DNA of 53,486 nucleotides from a virus, in the IMG/VR virus record IMGVR_UViG_3300025083_000041, positions 1 through 53,486 of that record; one strand, given 5' to 3'. The notes beneath the pieces are model-generated. The model ran no database searches. It worked only from the letters and a program-made list of their open reading frames with translations, and was not told the origin of the DNA. How positions within the stretch are numbered: position 1 is the first letter of the stretch; each line of letters begins with the position of its first letter. Positions 30,251-38,242 of the stretch are shown piece after piece. Both the position numbers and the translations under genes were made by a program.

Positions 30251-31431
30251 TACTAGCATTAATGGCAAACTTGGCTTTAGCCGAATTGAATGTTCCGGAA
30301 ACTTCATACACAGGAGCGTCGATCTTAGAAGGTGACTTAGATGTCACCTTTAACGTCGCAACTGATTTGGATAATAATCCCAGTCCGGACAACTATGCTT
30401 TCTTTGAAGGCAATACACTTTATCTGGGAACGGCAGATCAGTATGGGAACTCTATTGATGGCATCATCGAGTTCTTTTGGTTCCAGTCTTCCATAGACAG
30501 AGGATCTGACTTCTATGTTGCAGTAGTAAAAGTACGTGCAACGCCGGGCAATGATTGCCCTTGGTATCTATTTGGATCTGATTGTGAGTTGTGGGCTGAT
30601 GACTGGGCAGACTGGGGTGAATATCCTGTCGTGACTGTCGAGGCTATCACAGACGTATCTAGAGAACAAGGTGCTTTCCGTTGGGATTGGGCTGTTCCGT
30701 TTGAGAACTATGGTATCGACGCATACGGACAAATGAGTTTCTCCAATCAATATGGTATTGGAGCAGAGTCCTCAGCAGGAGCAGAAGGTTCCGCTATGTC
30801 CGCAGTATCTATCCCAGAGGGGACAAACATTAATGGTGTACCAGTTCAAGGTGGCGCCAATGTAGAATCTAGTGTTCAAGCAAAGGGTTTTATGAACTCT
30901 GAATACAGGGTACAGACACAATACGAAGTAACTTTGTTCGAGTGGGATGTGTATGTGAGTGGTAGAGCAGATCTAATGGCTTGGGATACGTATCTTAATC
31001 TTGGAGAGCGAGCAAACCAGTCAGCATATTATGAATACTTTCTCCCCATTCAAGTTGAAACTGGAGAGACTTTTATGTTGGATGAGTTCAATTTTGTATC
31101 TCATTTTGACATAGGAAACATAAATCCTTTTGCTCATGAGGTAGGATTGTCGTTAAAAGGGGTAGAGATTGGAGTCCCTTATTGGGAGCCTGAAGATAAT
31201 GTCTCTGAGCCTTCTGAGGAGCCAATTGTAGAGCCTTCTGAAGAGTCGATAGAGGAAGACACCGGAGAAATCTTAGAAGACACTGGAGAGCCGTATATAG
31301 ATCCTAATGAGGATACACTGGATAGCAATGAACTATCTGAACCAGTTAAGTCTTGTAGTTCAAGCCCATCCCCATCTGGAATAGTACTGTCGTTCTTGAC
31401 TTTGGTATTACTGGGTTGGAGGAAGAGATGA
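30247..31431 (+). CDS. Secreted protein with MYXO-CTERM-like anchor tail
   Basis: A 394-residue exported protein. The N-terminus is a short hydrophobic signal ending ANLALA; a beta-rich, Trp/Asp-rich ectodomain follows. A Glu/Pro/Ser/Thr-Asp linker then has repeated EPSEE and EDTGE units. The end is SCSSSPSPSG (Cys370), a hydrophobic helix (IVLSFLTLVLLG) and WRKR. Cys plus helix plus Arg cluster is the layout of MYXO-CTERM sorting signals of myxobacteria, processed at the Cys. This suggests display on the host surface and a related host; both points are inferred. Confidence 0.8.
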   Translation: MILALMANLALAELNVPETSYTGASILEGDLDVTFNVATDLDNNPSPDNYAFFEGNTLYLGTADQYGNSIDGIIEFFWFQSSIDRGSDFYVAVVKVRATPGNDCPWYLFGSDCELWADDWADWGEYPVVTVEAITDVSREQGAFRWDWAVPFENYGIDAYGQMSFSNQYGIGAESSAGAEGSAMSAVSIPEGTNINGVPVQGGANVESSVQAKGFMNSEYRVQTQYEVTLFEWDVYVSGRADLMAWDTYLNLGERANQSAYYEYFLPIQVETGETFMLDEFNFVSHFDIGNINPFAHEVGLSLKGVEIGVPYWEPEDNVSEPSEEPIVEPSEESIEEDTGEILEDTGEPYIDPNEDTLDSNELSEPVKSCSSSPSPSGIVLSFLTLVLLGWRKR

Positions 31432-31628
31432 TGATCAACTGGCAATCAGAAGAAAGATTAAAAAAAGTCTTATATTGGAGAATGTGTTCTATTACCATAA
31501 CTCTGCTGACGACATGGGCTTTCACTGGATCTATCAAAGAAGCGACACATTTCACAATTATGTTGCACATGCTATTAATAGTTTCTCACTATGTATTCGA
31601 AACTTTGTGGGATAGGAGAGACAAGTGA
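31428..31628 (+). CDS. DUF2061-like membrane protein
   Basis: Start ATG 31428 overlaps the previous stop; GGAGGAAG precedes it. The 66-residue product fits the DUF2061 layout: a charged start with RLKKVLYWRM, a helix with TLLTTWAFTGSI, a second helix, and the terminal HYVFETLWDRRDK. The family is a two-helix membrane protein of unknown role. Confidence 0.75.
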   Translation: MMINWQSEERLKKVLYWRMCSITITLLTTWAFTGSIKEATHFTIMLHMLLIVSHYVFETLWDRRDK

Positions 31629-32209
31629 TTACAGCAATGGGCGATGTGATGCGAGAAGCACACAAGAGAGGATGGATTACTACTAGAGATGGTAACTGTT
31701 CATTGAGAAGGGCAGGAGCAGGGATACTCTATATCACTCCATCGGCAGTGAGAAAGACTACGATCATACCTGAGACAGTCGTAAGGATACCAATCTTTGA
31801 AAATAAATTGGTGTTAGATGGGCTGAACCCTAGTGGAGAACTTGAAATGCACTGGAAGTTGCAACAGAAGTTTAGGCACAGAACTAAATCTGTACTTCAT
31901 CTCCATCCTACCTACACCATCGCTGCAATGAGGGCAGGGTGGAACTTAAGAGAACTAGCAGAAGAGTTTCCAGAGGTGCATAGATACACAAAGGTTGGAA
32001 ATAATGTACCAGTACTTCCTGCCATATCACAAGAATTGGCATCTGAAACTTTTTACAAAATGTCAGTTCCGTACAATGTCGATATAGTTGGGCAAGCACA
32101 ACATGGTGTTTGTGCTATGGGTAGCAATCCTTGGGATGCTTTTGAGCACATTGAAAGACTAGAGCACATATGCCAGATCGCCCTAGCATCCGGGGTTAAA
32201 CCAGAATGA
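31625..32209 (+). CDS. Class II aldolase/adducin-family protein
   Basis: Starts at GTG 31625 in a GTGA overlap. The 194-residue product has GNCSLRR near residue 23, the zinc-binding HLHPTYTIAA, and a later QHGVCAMGSNPWDAFEHIERLEH with the third His, as in fuculose- or ribulose-phosphate aldolases and related dehydratases. With the cupin in the same operon it suggests sugar-phosphate or nucleotide-sugar chemistry. Confidence 0.87.
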   Translation: MITAMGDVMREAHKRGWITTRDGNCSLRRAGAGILYITPSAVRKTTIIPETVVRIPIFENKLVLDGLNPSGELEMHWKLQQKFRHRTKSVLHLHPTYTIAAMRAGWNLRELAEEFPEVHRYTKVGNNVPVLPAISQELASETFYKMSVPYNVDIVGQAQHGVCAMGSNPWDAFEHIERLEHICQIALASGVKPE

Positions 32210-32210
32210 C

Positions 32211-32228
32211 TGCAAAACTTCTTTTGCA
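32211..32228 (+). promoter_or_regulatory. Hairpin before the tRNA-like element
   Basis: TGCAAAA (32211-32217) pairs with TTTTGCA (32222-32228) around a CTTC tetraloop. It has no T-run after it and may protect the 3' end of the operon RNA or guide processing. Confidence 0.55.
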
Positions 32229-32241
32229 AATACAAGATTAC

Positions 32242-32334
32242 GCTCAGTTAAAGGTGAAAGGCTCAATGTAGGGCAGGCACTCTATTTTAAAGATAAGCAT
32301 TGAGAATTGTGGGGTTCAAGTCCCCACCTGAGCA
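32242..32334 (+). tRNA. Non-canonical tRNA-like element, possibly Leu(UAA)
   Basis: The right half is convincing: a T arm TGGGG-TTCAAGT-CCCCA (32310-32326) followed by CCTGAGC-A (32327-32334), which pairs with GCTCAGT (32242-32248; last pair mismatched). The left half is odd. One fold gives an imperfect anticodon stem around TTTAAAG (32286-32292), anticodon UAA, with a short variable arm but a D region about 12 nt too long. Another fold gives a perfect 7-bp stem CTCAATG/CATTGAG (32262-32268 with 32298-32304) around 29 nt. CCA is not encoded. It could be a tRNA, a degenerate tRNA or a tRNA mimic. Confidence 0.5.
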
Positions 32335-32398
32335 CTTTGGTTTAAATTAATTGACACAACTCAAGTATGGCTTGATTTCTGAAGATAATAATAAACTA

Positions 32399-32430
32399 TT
32401 GAATAAATTAATTTCCTCAAACGTATAGAA
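32399..32430 (+). promoter_or_regulatory. Phage promoter, 32493-35230 operon
   Basis: TTGAATAAA (32399-32407), 11-nt spacer, AAACGTATA (32419-32427). A 6-bp leader hairpin AGGTTG/CAACCT (32438-32464) follows. Besides these and the tRNA-like element, the 32210-32492 gap shows only a small TCAAG/CTTGA hairpin near 32362-32376. Confidence 0.75.
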
Positions 32431-32492
32431 TATGTAAAGGTTGCTGTTATTAAACGATCAACCTATTTAGGAAGAAAAGGAGAACATTCAAT

Positions 32493-32948
32493 ATGAACAA
32501 ACGTAAATGGTATAATTATGTATTTGAGACACAGGACGATGCGTATTACCAAAAGTTATACAAAGTGCCTGTTCGCTTTAAAGTTAAGAAACTTATGGGT
32601 GGAAACAAATCAGAGACAGAAGATGATTTTCGTGCAGTGGTGGCAGTAACCTCATTATCTCTACCTAGGGATAGAAAGTCTGATGGTGAGAATTGGTATA
32701 TGACTTATGATATTAAGTTTGATTTACCTAAATCGTCAACCGATGTTGGGATCTTTGTCCGTAACGAGTTAATTCCTGAACTTAACGCAGTTAGAGGAGT
32801 AGAAATACTTTCGTACGGAGAATCATTTCAAGTGTACGATGCCCAAGACAGTGGAGTCGGTGATCCAAGCAAGGATAGATCAAAAGTATTTGGCGGAGAT
32901 AAAAGAAAAGACTCCAAGAAAGACGATGACATAACCGGAGAGGAATAA
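32493..32948 (+). CDS. Unknown 151-aa protein
   Basis: Follows AAAAGGAG. An N-terminal region rich in Tyr and Lys is followed by an acidic/basic low-complexity tail (KRKDSKKDDD). No membrane segment or known motif. First gene of the operon with 32953 and the HAD phosphatase. Confidence 0.7.
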   Translation: MNKRKWYNYVFETQDDAYYQKLYKVPVRFKVKKLMGGNKSETEDDFRAVVAVTSLSLPRDRKSDGENWYMTYDIKFDLPKSSTDVGIFVRNELIPELNAVRGVEILSYGESFQVYDAQDSGVGDPSKDRSKVFGGDKRKDSKKDDDITGEE

Positions 32949-32952
32949 TAAT

Positions 32953-33309
32953 ATGATGGAAGAGTCCAAAGATGACGGCTTAGATAGTTTAAAACCTAAG
33001 CCACCACCTAAACTTGCGCCTAGAGGTATCAGAACTTTTACGGTTTGTAGGAACTTTGATGAGAGTGGAGTATCAGGCGAGGGTGTTGTTATAGAGGGCG
33101 TGGTAATGGCAACAGGACAATGCGTGTTGCATTGGTTGTACCCACCACCAAGAGGAGGTATATCAATCTTTGATAGTCTAGACGACTTTCTTAAGGTGCA
33201 TGTATTGCCACACCCTACTAACAAAACTATATTGACATTTGAAGATGGCGAACAACATAAATATGGAAAAGGATGGAACGATGAAGAAGATAATAAGATT
33301 GAAAAGTAG
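32953..33309 (+). CDS. Unknown 118-aa protein with SGVSGEG motif
   Basis: The segment FDESGVSGEGVVIEGVVMATGQCVLHW (residues about 35-61) follows the pattern of a small phage/bacterial family of unknown function in which a 'D-x-SGVSGtG-x-V-x-GV' motif precedes a beta strand. A Pro/Lys-rich N-terminus precedes it. It overlaps the HAD gene. Confidence 0.65.
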   Translation: MMEESKDDGLDSLKPKPPPKLAPRGIRTFTVCRNFDESGVSGEGVVIEGVVMATGQCVLHWLYPPPRGGISIFDSLDDFLKVHVLPHPTNKTILTFEDGEQHKYGKGWNDEEDNKIEK

Positions 33310-34042
33310 TTGGAAAAACTTAGTTGTATTTGACTTTGATAAGACACTTGCAGATACAGATGAGTGCGTCCTTGTCAGAGATAATGATTCCAATAGGATT
33401 GTCGATCACCTATCATCCGAGACTGAATTAAACAATTACATTCTTGATGCTAGCACTCATCACTACGACTTTAGCGAGTTCAATTCGGTATCCGATTTAG
33501 CAGAGCCAATCTCAGAAACAATTGAATTGATGAAAAGGTTTACCCTAGAGAAAGATACTAAAGTCATAGTACTTACTGCAAGACAGAATGATTCTGTGCA
33601 TGCTATATCTAATTTTTTATCTCAACAGGGAGTCGATACTCAAAAGGTTTGGGCATACGGAACTTCCGGTGCAGTCCTTAAGGTAGGACATTTGCAAAAC
33701 TTTCTAAATAGGTTCAACATCAGTGAAAGTGTACTTATATTTGAAGATAGTATAGAAAACATTAAAAGATATATCACCCTAGAATATGAAAATCCTAATT
33801 TGTCATTTGACTACGTTCAAGTGATGCCAAAAAAATTAACTGATGAAGAATTATCTGAAGTCACGAAACACAAGTATCCAACTGGAGAAACAGGGACTGA
33901 GCCTTACCAAAGGATGTTAAAAAAGATACACCCTGCTATGAAAAGGAGGCTAATTGGACTTGGAGGTAATAATTACTCTACTAGTGGAGTTAAAAAGGTA
34001 AAAGATTTTAAGAGATCAAAATCCGCACCACCATCGGGATAA
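33281..34042 (+). CDS. HAD-superfamily phosphatase
   Basis: I choose ATG 33281 (AAAGGATGG upstream) over an earlier in-frame ATG. The 253-residue product has HAD motif I FDFDKTLADT near residue 16, motif II VLTARQN, and the aspartate motif IFEDSIENIKRY. This is similar to phage and eukaryotic RNA/DNA-end phosphatases of the 'Swiss-army-knife' type. The C-terminus is basic. A repair role is plausible, but the substrate is unknown. Confidence 0.75.
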   Translation: MKKIIRLKSSWKNLVVFDFDKTLADTDECVLVRDNDSNRIVDHLSSETELNNYILDASTHHYDFSEFNSVSDLAEPISETIELMKRFTLEKDTKVIVLTARQNDSVHAISNFLSQQGVDTQKVWAYGTSGAVLKVGHLQNFLNRFNISESVLIFEDSIENIKRYITLEYENPNLSFDYVQVMPKKLTDEELSEVTKHKYPTGETGTEPYQRMLKKIHPAMKRRLIGLGGNNYSTSGVKKVKDFKRSKSAPPSG

Positions 34043-34052
34043 AGGAGGAAGG

Positions 34053-34868
34053 ATGGGTAACAATAAAAAAACAGTTAAGTGTAGTTTCTGTGGCAGACTT
34101 GGGCACAATAGAGTTTCTTGCCCTAAACTAAAAGAATTGATCGAGAAAGAGAGAGAAGAGCATGGCTCTGATCATCCCGATGTGAGGTTGTATGACAAAA
34201 TGTCCAAAGGATATAGCAAGAAATCCTCAGACAATGCCAATAAAACTAGACATTGCAGTTATTGTTTTCAGCCCAACCATAACGTGCGATCTTGCAAAAT
34301 AAGATCCAAAGACATATCTAAATTAAAAAAGAGAAATACTGCTTGGAGAAATGCTATAATTTCCCACTTCAAAGAGAGGGGAATAGGTTTAGGGTGTATA
34401 ATGACTGGTAAGTATTCAAAGAGGTATGGTTCTAGAGTGTATAACAAAGGCGATAAATGGATTTTAACAGGCATTGAATGGGATTTGATTACGTTTGACA
34501 AAAAAGACTCAGCAGAGTTGGTATTTAAGTTAGTTAACCTAGAGAATTCTTCTGTCAGTACTGTAATAACTCTATCTAGGATTACTTCTTTGGTTGGAGA
34601 CTCCTCAGGAGATTACCATTGGGATGTTATATCACCCAGTACTACGCTTAATTACCCTGAAGGCTGGGACACTGTTAGTGATGTAGAATATGACAAGCAT
34701 TTAGTTAGTCTGTTCAAAGGAATGGGCAAGAGACAATACGAAGATATGATTTCATTTTCATATGACAGTGCACCACACGTAATACTTAAGGATATTGAGG
34801 AAATGCTACTAGAGGCACAGTCAGTATGCTTGGCTCACAGTAAGTGGCATATACCATCGGAGACTTGA
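34053..34868 (+). CDS. Double zinc-knuckle protein (CCHC)
   Basis: A 271-residue protein with two CCHC zinc knuckles: CSFCGRLGHNRVSC (10-23) and CSYCFQPNHNVRSC (68-81). A C-terminal domain of about 175 residues follows, starting ERGIGLGCIM. A second gene at 48570 has the same architecture and similar post-knuckle sequence, so the two are probably paralogs. CCHC knuckles bind single-stranded nucleic acid. It ends in a 1-nt overlap with the next gene. Confidence 0.8.
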   Translation: MGNNKKTVKCSFCGRLGHNRVSCPKLKELIEKEREEHGSDHPDVRLYDKMSKGYSKKSSDNANKTRHCSYCFQPNHNVRSCKIRSKDISKLKKRNTAWRNAIISHFKERGIGLGCIMTGKYSKRYGSRVYNKGDKWILTGIEWDLITFDKKDSAELVFKLVNLENSSVSTVITLSRITSLVGDSSGDYHWDVISPSTTLNYPEGWDTVSDVEYDKHLVSLFKGMGKRQYEDMISFSYDSAPHVILKDIEEMLLEAQSVCLAHSKWHIPSET

Positions 34869-35230
34869 TGAACAAGAGGTTCACTAAATTGACAGATGGT
34901 AACGTTGGCTACTTATACGACAATGGGTATCTGTGTAAGGGCACGTTAGTAAAATATAGATACCTCAATAGGACAATGGTGGCTTACAGTTTAGATGATA
35001 GGGACAACCATTGGAACATAGGTATTATATCGCATGTGCAGGCAATATCTTTCATGAGAGGTAATGGTGTTTGGCAAATTAAGGTTGATGAAAATGGAAT
35101 TGAAGAGCATATAGAGTTTGTATATGATATAAGTGTACACACATCTGAGTCCAGTGTCCCCCTTGAGACGGTATCGACAGAAAGCCATGAAATATATTTG
35201 GCTAATAGTATGAATAAAGCAAAGGCTTGA
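34868..35230 (+). CDS. Unknown 120-aa protein
   Basis: Start ATG 34868 overlaps the zinc-knuckle stop (TGATG). The N-terminal half (TDGNVGYLYDNGYLCKGTLV) looks like small beta strands, perhaps SH3-like. The C-terminus runs into the next promoter and reads MNKAKA. Confidence 0.65.
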   Translation: MNKRFTKLTDGNVGYLYDNGYLCKGTLVKYRYLNRTMVAYSLDDRDNHWNIGIISHVQAISFMRGNGVWQIKVDENGIEEHIEFVYDISVHTSESSVPLETVSTESHEIYLANSMNKAKA

Positions 35231-35241
35231 AACGTATAGAA
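35210..35241 (+). promoter_or_regulatory. Phage promoter, gene 35271
   Basis: ATGAATAAA (35210-35218), 11-nt spacer, AAACGTATA (35230-35238). AGAAACC (35238-35244) can pair with GGTTTCT (35263-35269), which overlaps the ribosome-binding site. Confidence 0.75.
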
Positions 35242-35270
35242 ACCACAATGCACAACACAAGAGGTTTCTA

Positions 35271-35855
35271 ATGAAAGGGTTTAACGTAAAATACCAACCA
35301 AATTATAATGGTTTCTTTTCAATGATCGAAAACATCGCTGATGAACTGAATGAGCGGAAGAATAGATTTGATAAGTCTGATTTACTTGAGCAATGTTTCG
35401 AACAAATAACTGAGGGACGCATTAAATGGGTAGATGAGAAAGGCTATGATCATATTGATACGGAAGATGGTATTAAGTTTGAAATGAAGAGTCAAAAGTT
35501 CTGCCTGTATACGAAGAAAGGGCATCTCAAAGATAAAACCTCTAAAATTAAATTAACAAACACATTGCAGAACACAGACAATAAGGTGCTAGAGCCAACA
35601 TCAGATTGGCTATTGATTGTAGACACTGGCAGTAAGGACTCATATTCAGTCGCTATCGTATCCTACAAAGATGTGGTGAGTAAGTATTCAAAAGAGTTGA
35701 AAGATGGCTTTGAGTGCCAAATACCAATCTCTGAGTTGGTTTTCTTGAGCGTACCATCTCAAGTATCCTTGTCAAAGGGTGAGCATAAGAGTTACTCTGA
35801 AGAGAAAAGACGATTACAATCAGAATATATTGAAAACTTTTTGAATAAAATCTAA
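35271..35855 (+). CDS. PD-(D/E)XK nuclease-like protein
   Basis: A 194-residue protein with a restriction-endonuclease-like core: Asp63 in HIDTED, then a strand carrying FEMK (Glu71-x-Lys73), followed by a strand DWLLIVDTG and others. The motif spacing fits PD-(D/E)XK enzymes. An early-expressed nuclease could attack host DNA or rival elements; the phage methyltransferase at 18497 could protect its own DNA. The C-terminus LNKI is encoded by the next promoter. Confidence 0.65.
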   Translation: MKGFNVKYQPNYNGFFSMIENIADELNERKNRFDKSDLLEQCFEQITEGRIKWVDEKGYDHIDTEDGIKFEMKSQKFCLYTKKGHLKDKTSKIKLTNTLQNTDNKVLEPTSDWLLIVDTGSKDSYSVAIVSYKDVVSKYSKELKDGFECQIPISELVFLSVPSQVSLSKGEHKSYSEEKRRLQSEYIENFLNKI

Positions 35856-35872
35856 ACAATGAACGTATAGAA
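35841..35872 (+). promoter_or_regulatory. Phage promoter, gene 35892
   Basis: TTGAATAAA (35841-35849), 11-nt spacer, GAACGTATA (35861-35869). Confidence 0.75.
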
Positions 35873-35891
35873 TATGAACAAGGGAGAAACA

Positions 35892-36131
35892 ATGAAAGAT
35901 AAAGAACTGAAACCATTTGATAAACTGGTGAAAGAGATACATGAAAGCAGAGAACTTTACTTACTTAGAGAGTCCTTTACTATGATAATAGATATGCTAT
36001 TGAAAGAAGACGAGAAAGTAAATATAATGCCAAGTGGTACGCTTAAAGATGAGTTTTTGAAAATACAAGAAAGTGCTTGGACTGCCTTGCTTAGAGACAA
36101 AGATTTTCAGAAGATTACGACAGAAGAATAA
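35892..36131 (+). CDS. Unknown 79-aa helical protein
   Basis: ATG 35892 after AGGGAG. Lys/Glu-rich, helical, no membrane segment. Single-gene promoter unit. Not recognised. Confidence 0.6.
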   Translation: MKDKELKPFDKLVKEIHESRELYLLRESFTMIIDMLLKEDEKVNIMPSGTLKDEFLKIQESAWTALLRDKDFQKITTEE

Positions 36132-36137
36132 AAAGAT

Positions 36138-36169
36138 TTGAATAAAACTTAAACATCAATCGTATAGAA
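36138..36169 (+). promoter_or_regulatory. Phage promoter, gene 36196
   Basis: TTGAATAAA (36138-36146), 11-nt spacer, AATCGTATA (36158-36166). Confidence 0.75.
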
Positions 36170-36195
36170 GATACACAACAACACAGGGAGTGGCT

Positions 36196-37014
36196 ATGAC
36201 TAACATCACTGAAACAATACTCAAAACAATGCGAACTAAGAGATTTGCTCTAGAGGTTCTTCGTCAAGTAGAACAATGCGCAGGATATCATTTCTACTCA
36301 CTATACCATTTAGGTGGCGCAAAGACTGTGCGAGAATGGGGAGAGTTGGCAGAGGACGATCCATCACAACGCACCTCACAGATCACAGTTCGTGTATGTC
36401 ATGATTTTGAATATGCCATTGCAAAAGTTTTAAAAGACAGTTATGGTTATGAGATTGTACCTAAGTCTGGGGCAAATGACATTGAAGGTAACTTTGATGT
36501 TGCCATACAAAAAGGAAAAACAGTAGTCGCTTTCGAAGTTAAGACTACACAATCATCCAATGGTTGGACTGGCTCTACACATAGTGCTGGTTGTGGTAAA
36601 GTCCCATTTTATGTTCTCATACAATATGAACTGGACTTGGACATTGAGTTGGGCACACAGTCTCTTAATGGACTATTCAAATCTTGTCACTTCTCTGTCA
36701 CCTCACCACTTGAAAATGGTGATGCCATCATCCAATGGATGGGACAGGCTAGCGAAACCAATTCACGTACTACTGGTAAGATAAGAAAAGACGATGCAAT
36801 TGAGTATGACTTTATGATCTGCTTAGGCTCGGTAGACACGACACGCTCTAGAAAGTGGGCTAAGACTTTGAAAGAAGAGTTAGTTGAATACCGTACAGGC
36901 ATTGTTAATGGAGAATTAAACCCTAACTACAACTTACAAATTATTGACATAGAACCATCAACACATTCATTGTTTGTTGAGTCGATCTATAGCAGATTGC
37001 TATTGAGTGTATAG
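36196..37014 (+). CDS. PD-(D/E)XK nuclease-like protein
   Basis: ATG 36196 chosen because GGGAG is too close to GTG 36190. The 272-residue product has a nuclease-like core: SGANDIEGNFDVAI (Asp95, Asp101) followed by VAFEVKTTQ with Glu114-x-Lys116. This is the classical D-(x)n-E-x-K of type II restriction enzymes and related nucleases. It may act with the protein at 35271 in host DNA breakdown. No partner methyltransferase is adjacent. Confidence 0.7.
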   Translation: MTNITETILKTMRTKRFALEVLRQVEQCAGYHFYSLYHLGGAKTVREWGELAEDDPSQRTSQITVRVCHDFEYAIAKVLKDSYGYEIVPKSGANDIEGNFDVAIQKGKTVVAFEVKTTQSSNGWTGSTHSAGCGKVPFYVLIQYELDLDIELGTQSLNGLFKSCHFSVTSPLENGDAIIQWMGQASETNSRTTGKIRKDDAIEYDFMICLGSVDTTRSRKWAKTLKEELVEYRTGIVNGELNPNYNLQIIDIEPSTHSLFVESIYSRLLLSV

Positions 37015-37025
37015 GGGATAGGTAA

Positions 37026-37310
37026 ATGCCTAGAAATAGCGACATTCAAGTTGGAGATTTGGTTTGCCTAAGCAAGAAAGGGGAGCGATACATATATGGG
37101 AAAACTTTATGTAGCATATATTATCGCCCAATCTTAGAGGGAAACCTAGGATTAGTAACATCTATCAAAGGAAACTCGTATGGAAAAGATAAACATGTCA
37201 GTCCTGTAAGAGTTGTTTGGTTCGTAAGGAACGGAGATAACACAACAAAACGTACAACAGTCGTCATGTCAATGAACGCAAAGTATTTAAAAAGATTGAA
37301 TAAAAGATAA
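37026..37310 (+). CDS. Small GDLV-domain protein, 94 aa
   Basis: Begins with a QVGDLVCLSKKGERY segment and ends with VRVVWF strands, the pattern of the recurrent SH3-like GDLV family. The C-terminus reads RLNKR, encoded by the next promoter box. Confidence 0.65.
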   Translation: MPRNSDIQVGDLVCLSKKGERYIYGKTLCSIYYRPILEGNLGLVTSIKGNSYGKDKHVSPVRVVWFVRNGDNTTKRTTVVMSMNAKYLKRLNKR

Positions 37311-37327
37311 GCATCAAACGTATAGAT
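37296..37327 (+). promoter_or_regulatory. Phage promoter, 37354-38190 operon
   Basis: TTGAATAAA (37296-37304), 11-nt spacer, AAACGTATA (37316-37324). Confidence 0.75.
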
Positions 37328-37353
37328 AATACAACATAACAAAGGAGAACTCA

Positions 37354-37623
37354 ATGAGTTACTTAATCAAACAAAAACTAGATGAGATAATGAATATGGT
37401 AGAGGAATCAAGTTATGGCTCGATTGACTCTTATGACTTAGAAAGACTTAAAGAAAAATGTATGGGCGATGATTTGTACAGAGTACAGTTTCATTATACT
37501 ATTGAATGGATTGGCAGAGAGAGTGCTTTCTACGTCAATACACATCACTATGGCTATTGGAGAATGGAAACGAATGGCGAATGGACTCGCACAGACATCG
37601 ACGAAGAGGAGGATGTAGCATAA
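37354..37623 (+). CDS. Unknown 89-aa protein
   Basis: Follows AAAGGAG. An N-terminal helix precedes an aromatic region (FHYTIEWIGRESAFYVNTHHY). The stop overlaps the next ATG. Not recognised. Confidence 0.6.
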   Translation: MSYLIKQKLDEIMNMVEESSYGSIDSYDLERLKEKCMGDDLYRVQFHYTIEWIGRESAFYVNTHHYGYWRMETNGEWTRTDIDEEEDVA

Positions 37624-38045
37624 TGGCTTACTTGAAAAAAGAAGACTTGGTTGTCCTTAAGGGAAAAGTAGGACAGACAACAGCAATCGTAACAGACATA
37701 GAGTTCCGTAGGTTCAAACGAACCTATAGAGATAAAAAGACTGGTGAGATGAAATGGAGATTAAAATCAGTTCCGTATGCTCTCTGCACTGTCATGACTG
37801 GTGGCTTTGGGAAAATTGCCATAGGCTCAAAAATGGTTATAGCAGGATACAAACTACGTAATCATGCCCTAAAAGGAGAGAAATGTTTGGTATTAGAAAA
37901 TCAGTATATTCCCGAATATGAAAGTAGTGGGGAGAAATGGGTTGTCGATATGATCACTAAGAACAAGGAAAAGAAAAATGCCAAGAAGAAAAAAAGTAGT
38001 AAAAGAAAAGAAACTCAAAAATCAGAAAATAAAGATAAGAGTTAA
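37623..38045 (+). CDS. Unknown 140-aa protein, GDLV-like N-terminus, Lys-rich tail
   Basis: ATG 37623 chosen (overlap TAATG, upstream GAGGAGG). It starts KKEDLVVLKGKVGQTTAIV, similar to the GDLV family, and ends with a strongly basic Lys-rich tail that could bind nucleic acid. Confidence 0.6.
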   Translation: MAYLKKEDLVVLKGKVGQTTAIVTDIEFRRFKRTYRDKKTGEMKWRLKSVPYALCTVMTGGFGKIAIGSKMVIAGYKLRNHALKGEKCLVLENQYIPEYESSGEKWVVDMITKNKEKKNAKKKKSSKRKETQKSENKDKS

Positions 38046-38190
38046 GTCGGCAGTAACAAAACGTCGATCTTGGAAAGTCTTTGAGGTTATATCAATCGAC
38101 GAAGAGGGGTGGATAAAGATTAAAGGAACTACAAAGCCCCATTTTTACATGCACAAAGTCATAAATAAAAATCACATCAAAAAAGTTTGA
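37978..38190 (+). CDS. Unknown basic 70-aa protein
   Basis: Overlaps the Lys-rich end of the previous gene by 68 nt but continues 145 nt beyond it, with sensible sequence (KVFEVISIDEEGWIKIKG). The long overlap makes the start uncertain. The TGA stop lies in the next promoter box. Confidence 0.5.
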   Translation: MPRRKKVVKEKKLKNQKIKIRVKSAVTKRRSWKVFEVISIDEEGWIKIKGTTKPHFYMHKVINKNHIKKV

Positions 38191-38218
38191 ATAAAATAAG
38201 ATAGTTAGACGTATAGAT
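38187..38218 (+). promoter_or_regulatory. Phage promoter, 38243-39245 unit
   Basis: TTGAATAAA (38187-38195), 11-nt spacer, AGACGTATA (38207-38215). Confidence 0.72.
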
Positions 38219-38242
38219 AGTACACAACAACAAGGAGACTCA

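Noticed and set aside
32242-32334. tmRNA or rRNA fragment
   Set aside because: Too short, with no tag-peptide reading frame; only tRNA-type T arm and acceptor features are present.
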